Source: Sphingobium sp.
GTDB lineage: Bacteria > Pseudomonadota > Alphaproteobacteria > Sphingomonadales > Sphingomonadaceae
Reading direction: 5' to 3'
Assembly: GCA_020446425.1 (NCBI GenBank)
Contig: JAGRES010000025.1
Span: 1-64,000 of the forward strand
DNA length: 64,000 nucleotides
Part shown: piece after piece, positions 17,508-25,402 of the stretch
Layout: each line of letters opens with the position of its first letter
Numbering within the stretch: position 1 is the first letter of the stretch
Made by a program: the position numbers and the translations under genes
Notes under the pieces: generated by a model
What the model was told of the DNA's origin: nothing
What the model saw: the letters and a program-made list of their open reading frames with translations, nothing else
Database searches by the model: none

Positions 17508-19493
17508 TCAAGCTTCAGCCTCGGCCGCCATCTTCAGACGAATATGCGCGCCTTCATGTCCTTGGGCGGCGGCTTTCTCATACCATTGCACCGCCAGCGC
17601 CTCATCCTTCAGCACGCCCTGCCCATTCGACAGCACGTCTCCCAGCCATGCCTGCGCAAAGGCATGGCCCGCGTCGGCGGCGGCATGCATATAACCAAAC
17701 GCCGCCTCCTGATCCTGCACCACATGCTTGCCCTCAGCCAGCCAGAGCGCCAGAAATATCTGGGCATCGCTTTCGCCCTGATTCGCCGCTTCGCGTAGCC
17801 AGCCAATAACATCTTCCTTGGATGGGCCCGTATAATCCTGTGTATCGAGCCGCTCGGCCAACCGGATAACAGCGGCACCGCTGCCCTCGCGCGCAGCGCG
17901 CAGCAGCCATTGTTCAGAGAGAGTTTCGTCGCGTTCGCAATATTCGCCCTCGCGATGAACATTGTGCAGCGCCCATAGCGCCGAGCGGTTGCCTTGCTCG
18001 GCAGCCGCTTCCAACAGCTCAATCCCACTACGGGCGTCCGCAGGTTCAGGGTCGAGCCCACGCAACCGCAGGAAAGCGAGGTTGAAGAGTCCATCGCTCA
18101 GGCCCAGATCTGCCGCCTTTACATAGCATTGCGCCGCCTGCGCATAGTCCTGCTCAACCAGTTCGCCATGGGCCAGGAACACACCGAGCCGAAGCCATGC
18201 TGCGCCGCTGCCCCGCGATGCCGACTCTTTCATCAGGTCTACGGCGTCGGCCCGGTCGTCGCCCTCGGCACGCGCCAATATGATATTCGCGCGGTGATAG
18301 GGCGCATCGACGCTGCCTGCCTGCGCCGCGCGCTCGAACAGTGCATCGGCGGTCTGTATATCTTGCGGACCGCCCCGCCCGCCAGCACGCATGGCCGCCA
18401 GCGCTTCAAGCGCCTGCATCATGTCCTGATCAGCCGCTTTCTCCAGCCATTGCGCCGCCTTTTCATCGTCCTGAGGCACGCCAGTACCGGCGAGATAGAA
18501 GCGGCCAAGTACATATTGTGCGGTGGCATCGCCCTGCTCCGCCAAGGTCCGAAATAGCTGCGCGCCCGATACATAATCACGCGGCTCAAGCGTTTCCGTC
18601 AGCAGGAAACCGAGCGCCAGCGACGCATGCCGATTGCCACGCACGGAAGCACGGCGGAACCATGTTTCGGCAGCGCTCAGGTCACGCTCCGTACCGCGTC
18701 CCTCCTTATGGAGATCGCCCAATATGTGCATGGCCTCGACGTGCCCGCCATCGGCAGCCTCTTTGAGCAGCGCAAAGGCTTCGGCATCGCCGCCGCTGCT
18801 CGCATGGCCATTGAGCATCATCACCGCGAGTCCGGCCTGCGCGCCATGATCCTCCTGGTCCGCAGCCTTGCGAAACCAGTCTTCCGCCAGCGCATAGCGC
18901 GGTTCGCCGAGTTCTCCACCTGAATAGAGCATAGCCAGCCCGCGCTGCGCCGATGGGCGGCCCTGCTCTGCTGCTGCGAGGAACAGCTTTTCTGCCTTCT
19001 CAAGATCGCGTTCGACACCGAGACCCTGAACATATTGGTAGGCAAGCCGCGCCTGCGCGGCGGCCACGCCAGCGTCCGCCGCCTTGCGGTTCCAGTGCGC
19101 CGCCTTCCCGAAATCGGCCTGCACCGACAATATGTCCAGCAGCTTGCGCTTGCCTTGGGTGCCCGTTCCGCTCTTGCCGTCGTCCTGCCCCACCTGTTCG
19201 CCGCGACCGGCCAGATAATAGTCGCCCAGCTTTTCCCACGCGTCCGCAAGCCCCGTGTCGGCCGCGCGTTCATACCATTGTAGCGATTCCGCGAAGTCCT
19301 GAAGCGCGCCCAGGCCAAGCTCGAATATCTCACCCAGCCGGTACATGGCCGGAGCACTGCCACCTTCAGCCAGTTCGCGCGTCAGGGCGATTGCGGTGGT
19401 GAAATCCTGCCGTTCAAATGCTTCGTCCGCGCGGGTTTCCAGCGAACCCGTTTCCTTTTTCTTTCCTGTCAGGCGCGAGAGCAAGCCCGCCAT
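17508..19493 (-). CDS. Sel1-repeat (TPR-like) protein
   Basis: A 661-residue protein built almost entirely of Sel1-like repeats, roughly fourteen of about 36 residues, with the pattern A-x-x-G-x-x-x-A-x-x-x-L-G-x-x-Y-x-x-G-x-G-V-x-x-D. It has no signal peptide, so it is likely cytoplasmic. A short basic N-terminus (MAGLLSRLTGKKK) precedes the repeats. Its ATG overlaps the adaptor stop by one base (TAATG), so it is co-translated with the type I secretion genes. Sel1 arrays bind partner proteins; a chaperone, scaffold or regulator of the exporter or of the RTX substrate is plausible. This gene is not a standard part of type I systems. Confidence 0.88.
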   Translation of the reverse strand: MAGLLSRLTGKKKETGSLETRADEAFERQDFTTAIALTRELAEGGSAPAMYRLGEIFELGLGALQDFAESLQWYERAADTGLADAWEKLGDYYLAGRGEQVGQDDGKSGTGTQGKRKLLDILSVQADFGKAAHWNRKAADAGVAAAQARLAYQYVQGLGVERDLEKAEKLFLAAAEQGRPSAQRGLAMLYSGGELGEPRYALAEDWFRKAADQEDHGAQAGLAVMMLNGHASSGGDAEAFALLKEAADGGHVEAMHILGDLHKEGRGTERDLSAAETWFRRASVRGNRHASLALGFLLTETLEPRDYVSGAQLFRTLAEQGDATAQYVLGRFYLAGTGVPQDDEKAAQWLEKAADQDMMQALEALAAMRAGGRGGPQDIQTADALFERAAQAGSVDAPYHRANIILARAEGDDRADAVDLMKESASRGSGAAWLRLGVFLAHGELVEQDYAQAAQCYVKAADLGLSDGLFNLAFLRLRGLDPEPADARSGIELLEAAAEQGNRSALWALHNVHREGEYCERDETLSEQWLLRAAREGSGAAVIRLAERLDTQDYTGPSKEDVIGWLREAANQGESDAQIFLALWLAEGKHVVQDQEAAFGYMHAAADAGHAFAQAWLGDVLSNGQGVLKDEALAVQWYEKAAAQGHEGAHIRLKMAAEAEA

Positions 19494-20857
19494 TATTGCG
19501 GCTCCCGCATCGCTTCGGCGGAGGCGCGCTGTGCACCAGTGAGCAGATAGGACAAGATCGTACGCTTGCCGACCATGATATCGCCCGTCAGCGTCATGCC
19601 GGGGATCAGGCGAAAATCCTGGGGAACATTATTCAGCTTCGCTTCGTCGATCCGCACGCGGACCTTGAAATAGGGATCGGTTGGCGCACCGCGCGAGTCC
19701 TGGCTGAATGACCCTTCGCTGACCGATGTAATGATGCCTTGCGCAGTGCCATGGCGGAGAAAGTCATAGGCGTCGAGCTTGATCGTTACCTTGTCACCGC
19801 GCTCTATGAAGCCGATATCGCGGCTGCGCACCATCATCTCCGCTTCCAGCTTGCCGCGCATCGGCGTGATGGTGAAAAGCGGCTCGCCGCCGCTGATGGG
19901 ATCGACAACCGACCCGATGGACGCCTTGCCGATATCCAGAACCACGCCATCTTCCGGTGCGGTCAGTTCGACAAGATCGCTGATCTTGCGGGCTTTCGTG
20001 GCTTCACCGCGATCGTCATTGAGCTGCCGCCGCGCCGTGGCGAGCTGAACCGACACATCGTTGCGCCATTTGCTGATGAACGCCTCGCGCTGGGCACGCA
20101 GGGCCGCTATCTCGCTGCGCGCTTGCGTGGCCTGATGACGGCTTTCCTTTGCCTGCCGCTCAACGGCGGTGCGATCTGCCTTTGCGAGCATGGTATTCAG
20201 CTTGGTGCCATAGCCCCGCTCTTCCAGGGTCTCGCGCATGCCCTGAATATTGGTTGCGATCTTGAGCTGCTCTTCATAGGTCGCCGCATTGCTGAGCGCG
20301 CGATTGAGCGAGGAGGTAAGCGCGGCGATACGCGAGTCATATTCGACGACGGACTCGCGAAACTCCGCCTGACGCTGTTTGAACAGGCTATGTTGCAGAT
20401 CGGAGTCCGGGTCGCTTTTCTCCGGCACATAATCTTTACCCGCGGCCTCTGCCTCCAGCCGCGCCACCATCGCGCGGTTGGCAACGCCGCGTTGCTCATA
20501 TTGCTCCAGCGTCGCCTCGGCGAAGGTCGGGTCCATCTCGGCCAGCACCTGCCCCTTTCGCACTACATCTCCCTCGCGCACCTTGATCGACTTGATGAGC
20601 GAACGGTCGAGCGGCTGCACGAAGAGCGAGCCTTCGACAGGCACGATTTCACCGCCGCCGGTCACGACGCGGTCGATGGACACAACAGACATGAGCAGCA
20701 CCGAGAGAATCAGCATGCCACTCACGATGTAGAGCATGTTGAGCGAACGGCGCGGCGATACGCGCGCCAGCACAGCCTGCGTCTCGGACTGGAAAACCGC
20801 GACCTGATTGGCCGCGCCGCCCGGGCTACTGATGATGAGTGATCGTGAGCTTGGCAC
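19493..20857 (-). CDS. HlyD-family membrane fusion protein of a type I secretion system
   Basis: A 454-residue periplasmic adaptor. A single N-terminal transmembrane helix is at about 41-61, followed by the biotinyl-lipoyl half motif VREGDVVRKGQVLAEMDPT (93-111), a long coiled-coil hairpin (about 115-290), the second lipoyl half (VELTAPEDGVVLDIGKASIG) and beta-barrel domains. It bridges the inner-membrane ABC exporter to an outer-membrane TolC-type channel. Its start lies 32 bases inside the end of the exporter gene and its stop overlaps the Sel1 gene, showing tight coupling. No tolC homologue lies in the window. Confidence 0.93.
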   Translation of the reverse strand: MPSSRSLIISSPGGAANQVAVFQSETQAVLARVSPRRSLNMLYIVSGMLILSVLLMSVVSIDRVVTGGGEIVPVEGSLFVQPLDRSLIKSIKVREGDVVRKGQVLAEMDPTFAEATLEQYEQRGVANRAMVARLEAEAAGKDYVPEKSDPDSDLQHSLFKQRQAEFRESVVEYDSRIAALTSSLNRALSNAATYEEQLKIATNIQGMRETLEERGYGTKLNTMLAKADRTAVERQAKESRHQATQARSEIAALRAQREAFISKWRNDVSVQLATARRQLNDDRGEATKARKISDLVELTAPEDGVVLDIGKASIGSVVDPISGGEPLFTITPMRGKLEAEMMVRSRDIGFIERGDKVTIKLDAYDFLRHGTAQGIITSVSEGSFSQDSRGAPTDPYFKVRVRIDEAKLNNVPQDFRLIPGMTLTGDIMVGKRTILSYLLTGAQRASAEAMREPQ

Positions 20858-23042
20858 TCGGATTTACCTCATTGGGGCGGTTCTGGGTGTACCACATATG
20901 CTTATAGATTTCGTTGCGGTGCAACAATTCAAGATGCGAGCCGATATCATCGACCCTGCCCTTGTCCATCACCATGATATTGTCGGCGTTCACCAGCATA
21001 GCCAGACGGTGTGACACGCAAATGATCGAGCGGCCCTGCGCGATCCGCATCAGGTTCGCGTTGATGATCGCTTCGGACTCCGCGTCCAGCGCCGATGTCG
21101 CTTCATCAAGGATCAGGATCGGCGGGTCGAGGATCAGCGCACGTGCAATCGCAAGGCGCTGGCGCTGGCCACCTGACAGGTTTGACGCACCCTCCGAAAG
21201 ATGGGTGTCATAGCCTTTGGGCAAGCGTTCGATAAATTCTTCCGCGCCCGCGAGCTGCGCCACGCGCACGATTTCGGCCAGCGTAGCATTGGGTTTAGCA
21301 ATGCCGATATTTTCGCGGATGGTGCCGCTGAACAGGAAATTCTCCTGCGCGACGATGCCGATGCGGGTGCGCAGATGCTGAAGGTCAATCTCGCGCAGGT
21401 CCATACCGTCAATCTTGACGATGCCCTCATAATGGGTGTTGAGCCCCTGCAGCAGGCGCGTGATCGTGGTCTTGCCCGAACCGGAACGCCCCATGATGCC
21501 GAATATCGCGCCGGTCGGGATGTCGAACGTCGCGTTGGCCAGTGCAAGGGGCGCGCCGGGACTATAGGCGAAACTGACGTCTGAGAAAGATATGTGGCCG
21601 GAGATCGGCTGGCGCAGACCGGTACCGATGCGCGTCAGCTCCGGCGGCGCGTTGACAACAGACGCAACTTCATTGACCGCTTCCTTGATCTCGCCCCAGT
21701 CCTGTATCAGCTGCGCAAGCTGGATTATCGGCTGTGTCGCGCGGCCTCCGAGCATGATGAACGCCATCAGCGATCCGGGCTGGAATGTGCTGGGGTCTAT
21801 CAGCGTCAGATAGGCGCCCATCAGGAAGATGCCGGCGAAGATCAGCTTCTCGAACGGCACCGAGAGAGTCTGCGGAATATTCGTGGTCTGGCCCAATTCG
21901 TGACGGGCGGAGACCGACTGGGCGACATGCATGTCCCATTCGGCGCGCCTGCGCCCCTCCAGCGCCAGCGATTTTATGGTGCGCATGCCGTATATGCTCT
22001 CGACCAGATGCGTATTCTTGCGCTGCTCGGCCGACACGACGTCCTTGAATTTGCGCCCCACCACATCGGCGTAGAAATAGACGATGAGGGCCAGGCCGGT
22101 CGCCAGCGCCAGGATCATGAGCGTCAGCGCCCAATTGAGATAGAACAGGATGGGCACCACAACCAGGACGATGATGAAATCGAGCACTGTTTGCAGCAGC
22201 TTGCCGGTCAGAAAGGTGCGGATCTGGTATATCTTGCTCAGCTTCGCCTGTAACAGGCCTGTCGGGTTGCGTTCGAAGAAATCAATGGGCAGGCCCAGCA
22301 ACCTGTCCAGCAGATACAGGCTGAGGCGGCCATCAATGCGCGTCGCCATCACCTCCATAAACAATCGCCGGCAATAGCCGGTTATCATTTCAAATATGAT
22401 GAGCACCCCGACTGCGCCGCACATCACGGCCAATGTCGAATAGCTGTGGTTCACCAGCACCCTGTCCATCACGATGATGGTGAGCACCGGCGGCAACAGC
22501 GAGAAAAAGGTTATGATGACCGAAGCAATAGCGATATCGCGCAGCACAGACCGCTCCAGCAGCATCTGCGAGACGATCCAGCGCAAGCTGAACGGCTGGT
22601 GGGTGTCGCTGAGGTGATATTGACGCTTCACCAGAACGAAATCGCCGGTGCACAGGCGCTCGAAGCGCTGCCTGTCCAGTGCAATATCGCCCTCTTCGGA
22701 ATGGGCACCGGGGTCCCGTGCGATCAGGATCCGGCCATGGGGCGTATCTTCCAGAACCCCTTCGGCTATAAGGTAGCTGCCATCCCGTAGCTGCACTATG
22801 GCGGGCAGCGCGCTGCGCAGCTGCGGCAACTCGTCCCACTCCAGATGGATGGGCCTGATATGCAGGCCCAGCTCGCGCGCCATACCGGCCATGGTGTCCG
22901 ATGAAACCTGCCCGTCCACCAGTGCATAGGCACGGCGCAGTTCATTTTCCGATGTTTCAATACCGCTTCGCGCTGCCAACTCTACGAATGCGGGAAGAAA
23001 CTGGGCGGTATCGAGGGAGTGTGCCGTCCTGTCGTCGCTCAT
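20826..23042 (-). CDS. Type I secretion ABC exporter with degenerate C39-like domain
   Basis: A 738-residue half-transporter. An N-terminal C39-peptidase-like domain (about 1-140) lacks the catalytic cysteine, as in HlyB-type exporters where it docks the RTX substrate instead of cutting it. Six transmembrane helices follow (about 155-450), then an ABC domain with Walker A GRSGSGKTT, signature LSGGQRQR, Walker B ILILDEATSALD and the H-loop VSHRL. The start MSDDRT at 23042 has GGTGG four bases upstream and is preferred to an ATG at 23081. It exports unfolded RTX proteins by a C-terminal signal. It heads the adaptor-Sel1 operon, and an 11-bp inverted repeat lies just upstream. Confidence 0.93.
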   Translation of the reverse strand: MSDDRTAHSLDTAQFLPAFVELAARSGIETSENELRRAYALVDGQVSSDTMAGMARELGLHIRPIHLEWDELPQLRSALPAIVQLRDGSYLIAEGVLEDTPHGRILIARDPGAHSEEGDIALDRQRFERLCTGDFVLVKRQYHLSDTHQPFSLRWIVSQMLLERSVLRDIAIASVIITFFSLLPPVLTIIVMDRVLVNHSYSTLAVMCGAVGVLIIFEMITGYCRRLFMEVMATRIDGRLSLYLLDRLLGLPIDFFERNPTGLLQAKLSKIYQIRTFLTGKLLQTVLDFIIVLVVVPILFYLNWALTLMILALATGLALIVYFYADVVGRKFKDVVSAEQRKNTHLVESIYGMRTIKSLALEGRRRAEWDMHVAQSVSARHELGQTTNIPQTLSVPFEKLIFAGIFLMGAYLTLIDPSTFQPGSLMAFIMLGGRATQPIIQLAQLIQDWGEIKEAVNEVASVVNAPPELTRIGTGLRQPISGHISFSDVSFAYSPGAPLALANATFDIPTGAIFGIMGRSGSGKTTITRLLQGLNTHYEGIVKIDGMDLREIDLQHLRTRIGIVAQENFLFSGTIRENIGIAKPNATLAEIVRVAQLAGAEEFIERLPKGYDTHLSEGASNLSGGQRQRLAIARALILDPPILILDEATSALDAESEAIINANLMRIAQGRSIICVSHRLAMLVNADNIMVMDKGRVDDIGSHLELLHRNEIYKHMWYTQNRPNEVNPSAKLTITHHQ

Positions 23043-23086
23043 CTTTCCACCCGGGGCATTACTTAAGGAAATCTTAATCATGCTTC

Positions 23087-23115
23087 ACGAATATTTGAAC
23101 AAGCCAAATATTCGT
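23087..23115. promoter_or_regulatory. Perfect 11-bp inverted repeat upstream of the type I secretion operon
   Basis: ACGAATATTTG (23087-23097) and CAAATATTCGT (23105-23115) flank a 7-base spacer, centred about 59 bases before the exporter start codon. The AT-rich arms and spacing suit a dimeric repressor or activator site; as RNA it would form a leader hairpin. Confidence 0.6.
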
Positions 23116-23275
23116 AATAAACATTGCCCATATCGAGGGTAAAGATACTAGCTTTCGGAAATTTACGCAACTGCAATATAAATTCGCACGGGCGGCTGCA
23201 TTCCGGCCGGACAGAGCCTGTGGCCCTGTGATTACCAGTTACCGCAAGCTGAGGGTCAGAACTCCAACCGCAAGG

Positions 23276-23455
23276 TCAGGCCGATTTTGCCTCTATATCC
23301 GGCATGGATTCCACATGCTGAAGGACGGAATCGAGATACAATGCTTGTACATCGTCGCCTTCCGCTAGCGCTTTTTCGATCTCGGCTGTCAGATATTCCA
23401 CCGTATCGCCCTGCCATTGTCTCACAAGGACAACGGCATATTTTTCAGGCTCCAT
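23276..23455 (-). CDS. Acidic 59-residue hypothetical protein
   Basis: An open frame of 59 codons starts MEPEKYAVVLVRQW and ends DIEAKSA. GGTGGAG lies six bases upstream of the ATG, one of the best ribosome binding sites in the window, which is the main reason to call it. The protein is acidic and predicted mostly helical, with no cysteine, signal or membrane segment. It lies between the type I secretion operon and the MarR-like regulator, on the same strand as both, and could share a transcript with either. I do not recognise the family. Confidence 0.62.
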   Translation of the reverse strand: MEPEKYAVVLVRQWQGDTVEYLTAEIEKALAEGDDVQALYLDSVLQHVESMPDIEAKSA

Positions 23456-23633
23456 GATTTACTCCACCGTCATCGCGACCATATGTTCTTGATGTAACAG
23501 TTATAGCACACTCGGCAATGGCTGCCTCATGCAATTATAGCGGTATTGGAGTAAATTCCCTGATAGTTCCGTTTTAATACATATGCCGCTTTCATACCTG
23601 CAAAATGTCTAATTCACAGTCTTGGGCACGGAT

Positions 23634-24104
23634 TTACGGCTCTATTTTCCGCAGCCATTCGGTCATCAGCTTCGCTCCAATATGGGAAAGCCGCACGAAG
23701 ATGCGCCGACCATTGTCGTTTACATGCGCCTTCTTGATCAGGCCCTTGCGATCATACTCAGTAACACAGCGTATCACAGACGAGGGAGGCATGGACGATT
23801 GGTCGCACAGATCGGATATGCTGAACATCCGGCGCTCATGACGCGCTACATAGAGCGCAAGCAACAGCTCGATCCCATATTCCTCCATAACTGTGCCGGG
23901 ATTCGCTTCTGCATGATGCCGCAGTTCATCCCGAATCTGCCGCGCAAGCGCCAAGACAGCAGCGTCAACCCCGCCTGAAAAAGGCCGTACTTCCGTTTCC
24001 AGCCCGTGCTGCAGGCCTGAAGGCGCCAATTGCTCGATCTGATTGTGCAGCTGCCTGACGGGCGAGTGCCATCGCCCGGTATCGACCATGTCCGATCCGC
24101 TCAT
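23634..24104 (-). CDS. MarR-like winged-helix transcriptional regulator
   Basis: A 156-residue protein with a winged helix-turn-helix at about 85-150: FSISDLCDQSSMPPSSVIRCVTEYDRKGLI is the recognition region (in two parts) and the wing follows at AHVNDNGRRIFVRLS. The N-terminal 70 residues are helical and should form the dimer interface. GAGG lies eight bases upstream of the start. Its position upstream of the small acidic gene and the secretion operon on the same strand makes those its possible targets, together with its own promoter. Confidence 0.75.
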   Translation of the reverse strand: MSGSDMVDTGRWHSPVRQLHNQIEQLAPSGLQHGLETEVRPFSGGVDAAVLALARQIRDELRHHAEANPGTVMEEYGIELLLALYVARHERRMFSISDLCDQSSMPPSSVIRCVTEYDRKGLIKKAHVNDNGRRIFVRLSHIGAKLMTEWLRKIEP

Positions 24105-24173
24105 ATCATAATCCTCAAATAATCCGGCCGTTATGTCCGCCTGAAGGCAAGCAGTCCGGTTCAGGCTACAATT

Positions 24174-24590
24174 CTATTTCAGCAGCCCCGCCCTCCGGTC
24201 GATCATGATCCCCGTAACCATCGCCAGCAGCTCGGGAATGCTCCAGAACGCCTCCATCGCCTGATATATTCCCGGCCTGAAATCACCGGCCATTATGGAA
24301 CCGAAATGGGTAGCCACGCTGACCGTGTGCATGCCGCATATCCATATCGGCCAATAAAAGCGGCTGCTGAGCGCGACCACCCAAAGGCCGGCCAAAAGCA
24401 GCAAGTCGACAGTAAAAACGGGGAGGTTGAATACGGACCACCCACCGGGTTTAATCGCCATTACAGTCAGCAAGCTGGCTGCAATGAACATCACCGAAAC
24501 CAGCCTGCCTTCCCGTCCGCCCCACAGCAATGCATAGCCGCAGCATGACGACAATATGATCAGGAATAATGTCTGAACCATCGTTCGCAC
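24174..24590 (-). CDS. Four-helix membrane protein of unknown function
   Basis: A 138-residue protein with about four hydrophobic segments (3-22, 30-45, 55-75 and 82-97) and a less hydrophobic C-terminus ending in RRAGLLK. A GTG start at 24590 is chosen because AGGA lies five bases upstream; the in-frame ATG three codons on is too far from it. I do not recognise a family. It lies between two regulators on the same strand, 69 bases upstream of the MarR-like gene. Confidence 0.65.
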   Translation of the reverse strand: MRTMVQTLFLIILSSCCGYALLWGGREGRLVSVMFIAASLLTVMAIKPGGWSVFNLPVFTVDLLLLAGLWVVALSSRFYWPIWICGMHTVSVATHFGSIMAGDFRPGIYQAMEAFWSIPELLAMVTGIMIDRRAGLLK

Positions 24591-24770
24591 CGATTTCCTG
24601 ACCAGGCCCTGTGAGCCATATCAAAGCCGCGAAATGCCGGGCATCGGCATCGCGCCGCATTGGCCTGAATTCACGAGCCCCATAGCTTCACCATCCCATA
24701 CTATGCATTCACCCATTCCCCACTGCGCCAACCCACCTTCAGCCGCCCAAGCAGTTGATACGAAATCCGG

Positions 24771-25241
24771 TCAGGAAAGCAGCTGCATCGTCCGGGTCAA
24801 CACAATGATCATGGCCAGAAAAACCATCATGCCCCAGAATATGACCTTGCATGCATCCCAGAAGCGCTGCGACGCGCTGCGCTGATTTTCCTTTCCGCCA
24901 AGCGGAGGTGGCAGAACTGCCCGCCACCACCGCCTAGGCTCAGCCGGGTGTGCCTGTCCGTCATGAACTGGCACACCCGCTTCTGACCCATGTAGAGGGG
25001 GCTCCGCAAGTTGCTCCATTTGTGATCCGAATTTTTGGGATACCTGCGATTCCAGATATTTACGGGCTGCATCACGTCTGTTCACAGCGCCGAGCCGCGC
25101 AATGGCATGCTTGATATAGGTATCGACCGTCGAAGGAGACAGGTTGAGCGAGATGGCGATTTCTTTTGAACTCATACCCTGAGCGACCAGACGGAGGCAG
25201 GCCTGCTGACTTTCGCTCAACTCCGTCTCCACCTCAGCCAC
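24771..25241 (-). CDS. LuxR-type HTH regulator with C-terminal membrane anchor
   Basis: A 156-residue protein. Residues 6-52 form a LuxR/GerE helix-turn-helix (LSESQQACLRLVAQGMSSKE, then LSPSTVDTYIKHAIARLG). A proline-rich, low-complexity linker follows, and residues about 130-152 are a transmembrane helix (FWGMMVFLAMIIVL). The DNA-binding domain is thus N-terminal and membrane-tethered, the reverse of classical LuxR proteins, with no receiver or ligand domain. GTG start at 25241. Targets are unknown; the plus-strand antiporter gene is divergent from it. Confidence 0.75.
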   Translation of the reverse strand: MAEVETELSESQQACLRLVAQGMSSKEIAISLNLSPSTVDTYIKHAIARLGAVNRRDAARKYLESQVSQKFGSQMEQLAEPPLHGSEAGVPVHDGQAHPAEPRRWWRAVLPPPLGGKENQRSASQRFWDACKVIFWGMMVFLAMIIVLTRTMQLLS

Positions 25242-25402
25242 TATCGCCCAATCCCTTCGAAGCCATGGTCATGGCCCGGCATATTCATACCGGTCACAGC
25301 AGATCGCGATGCACCCTATTGCGCACAGCGGTTGCATCTCCATGAAATAGCATGAAACTCTATCGGTTCCGCAACAGGCAATATTGCGATACTGATTCAG
25401 GT

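Noticed and set aside
17388-17798. Plus-strand frame starting in the AT-rich region
   Set aside because: Runs antisense into the Sel1 gene and has no ribosome binding site.
19739-20842. 367-codon plus-strand frame opposite the HlyD adaptor
   Set aside because: No family features; a shadow of the adaptor's codon pattern.
9521-23455. TolC partner for the type I secretion system within the locus
   Set aside because: No outer-membrane efflux protein was found in any frame; it must be encoded elsewhere.
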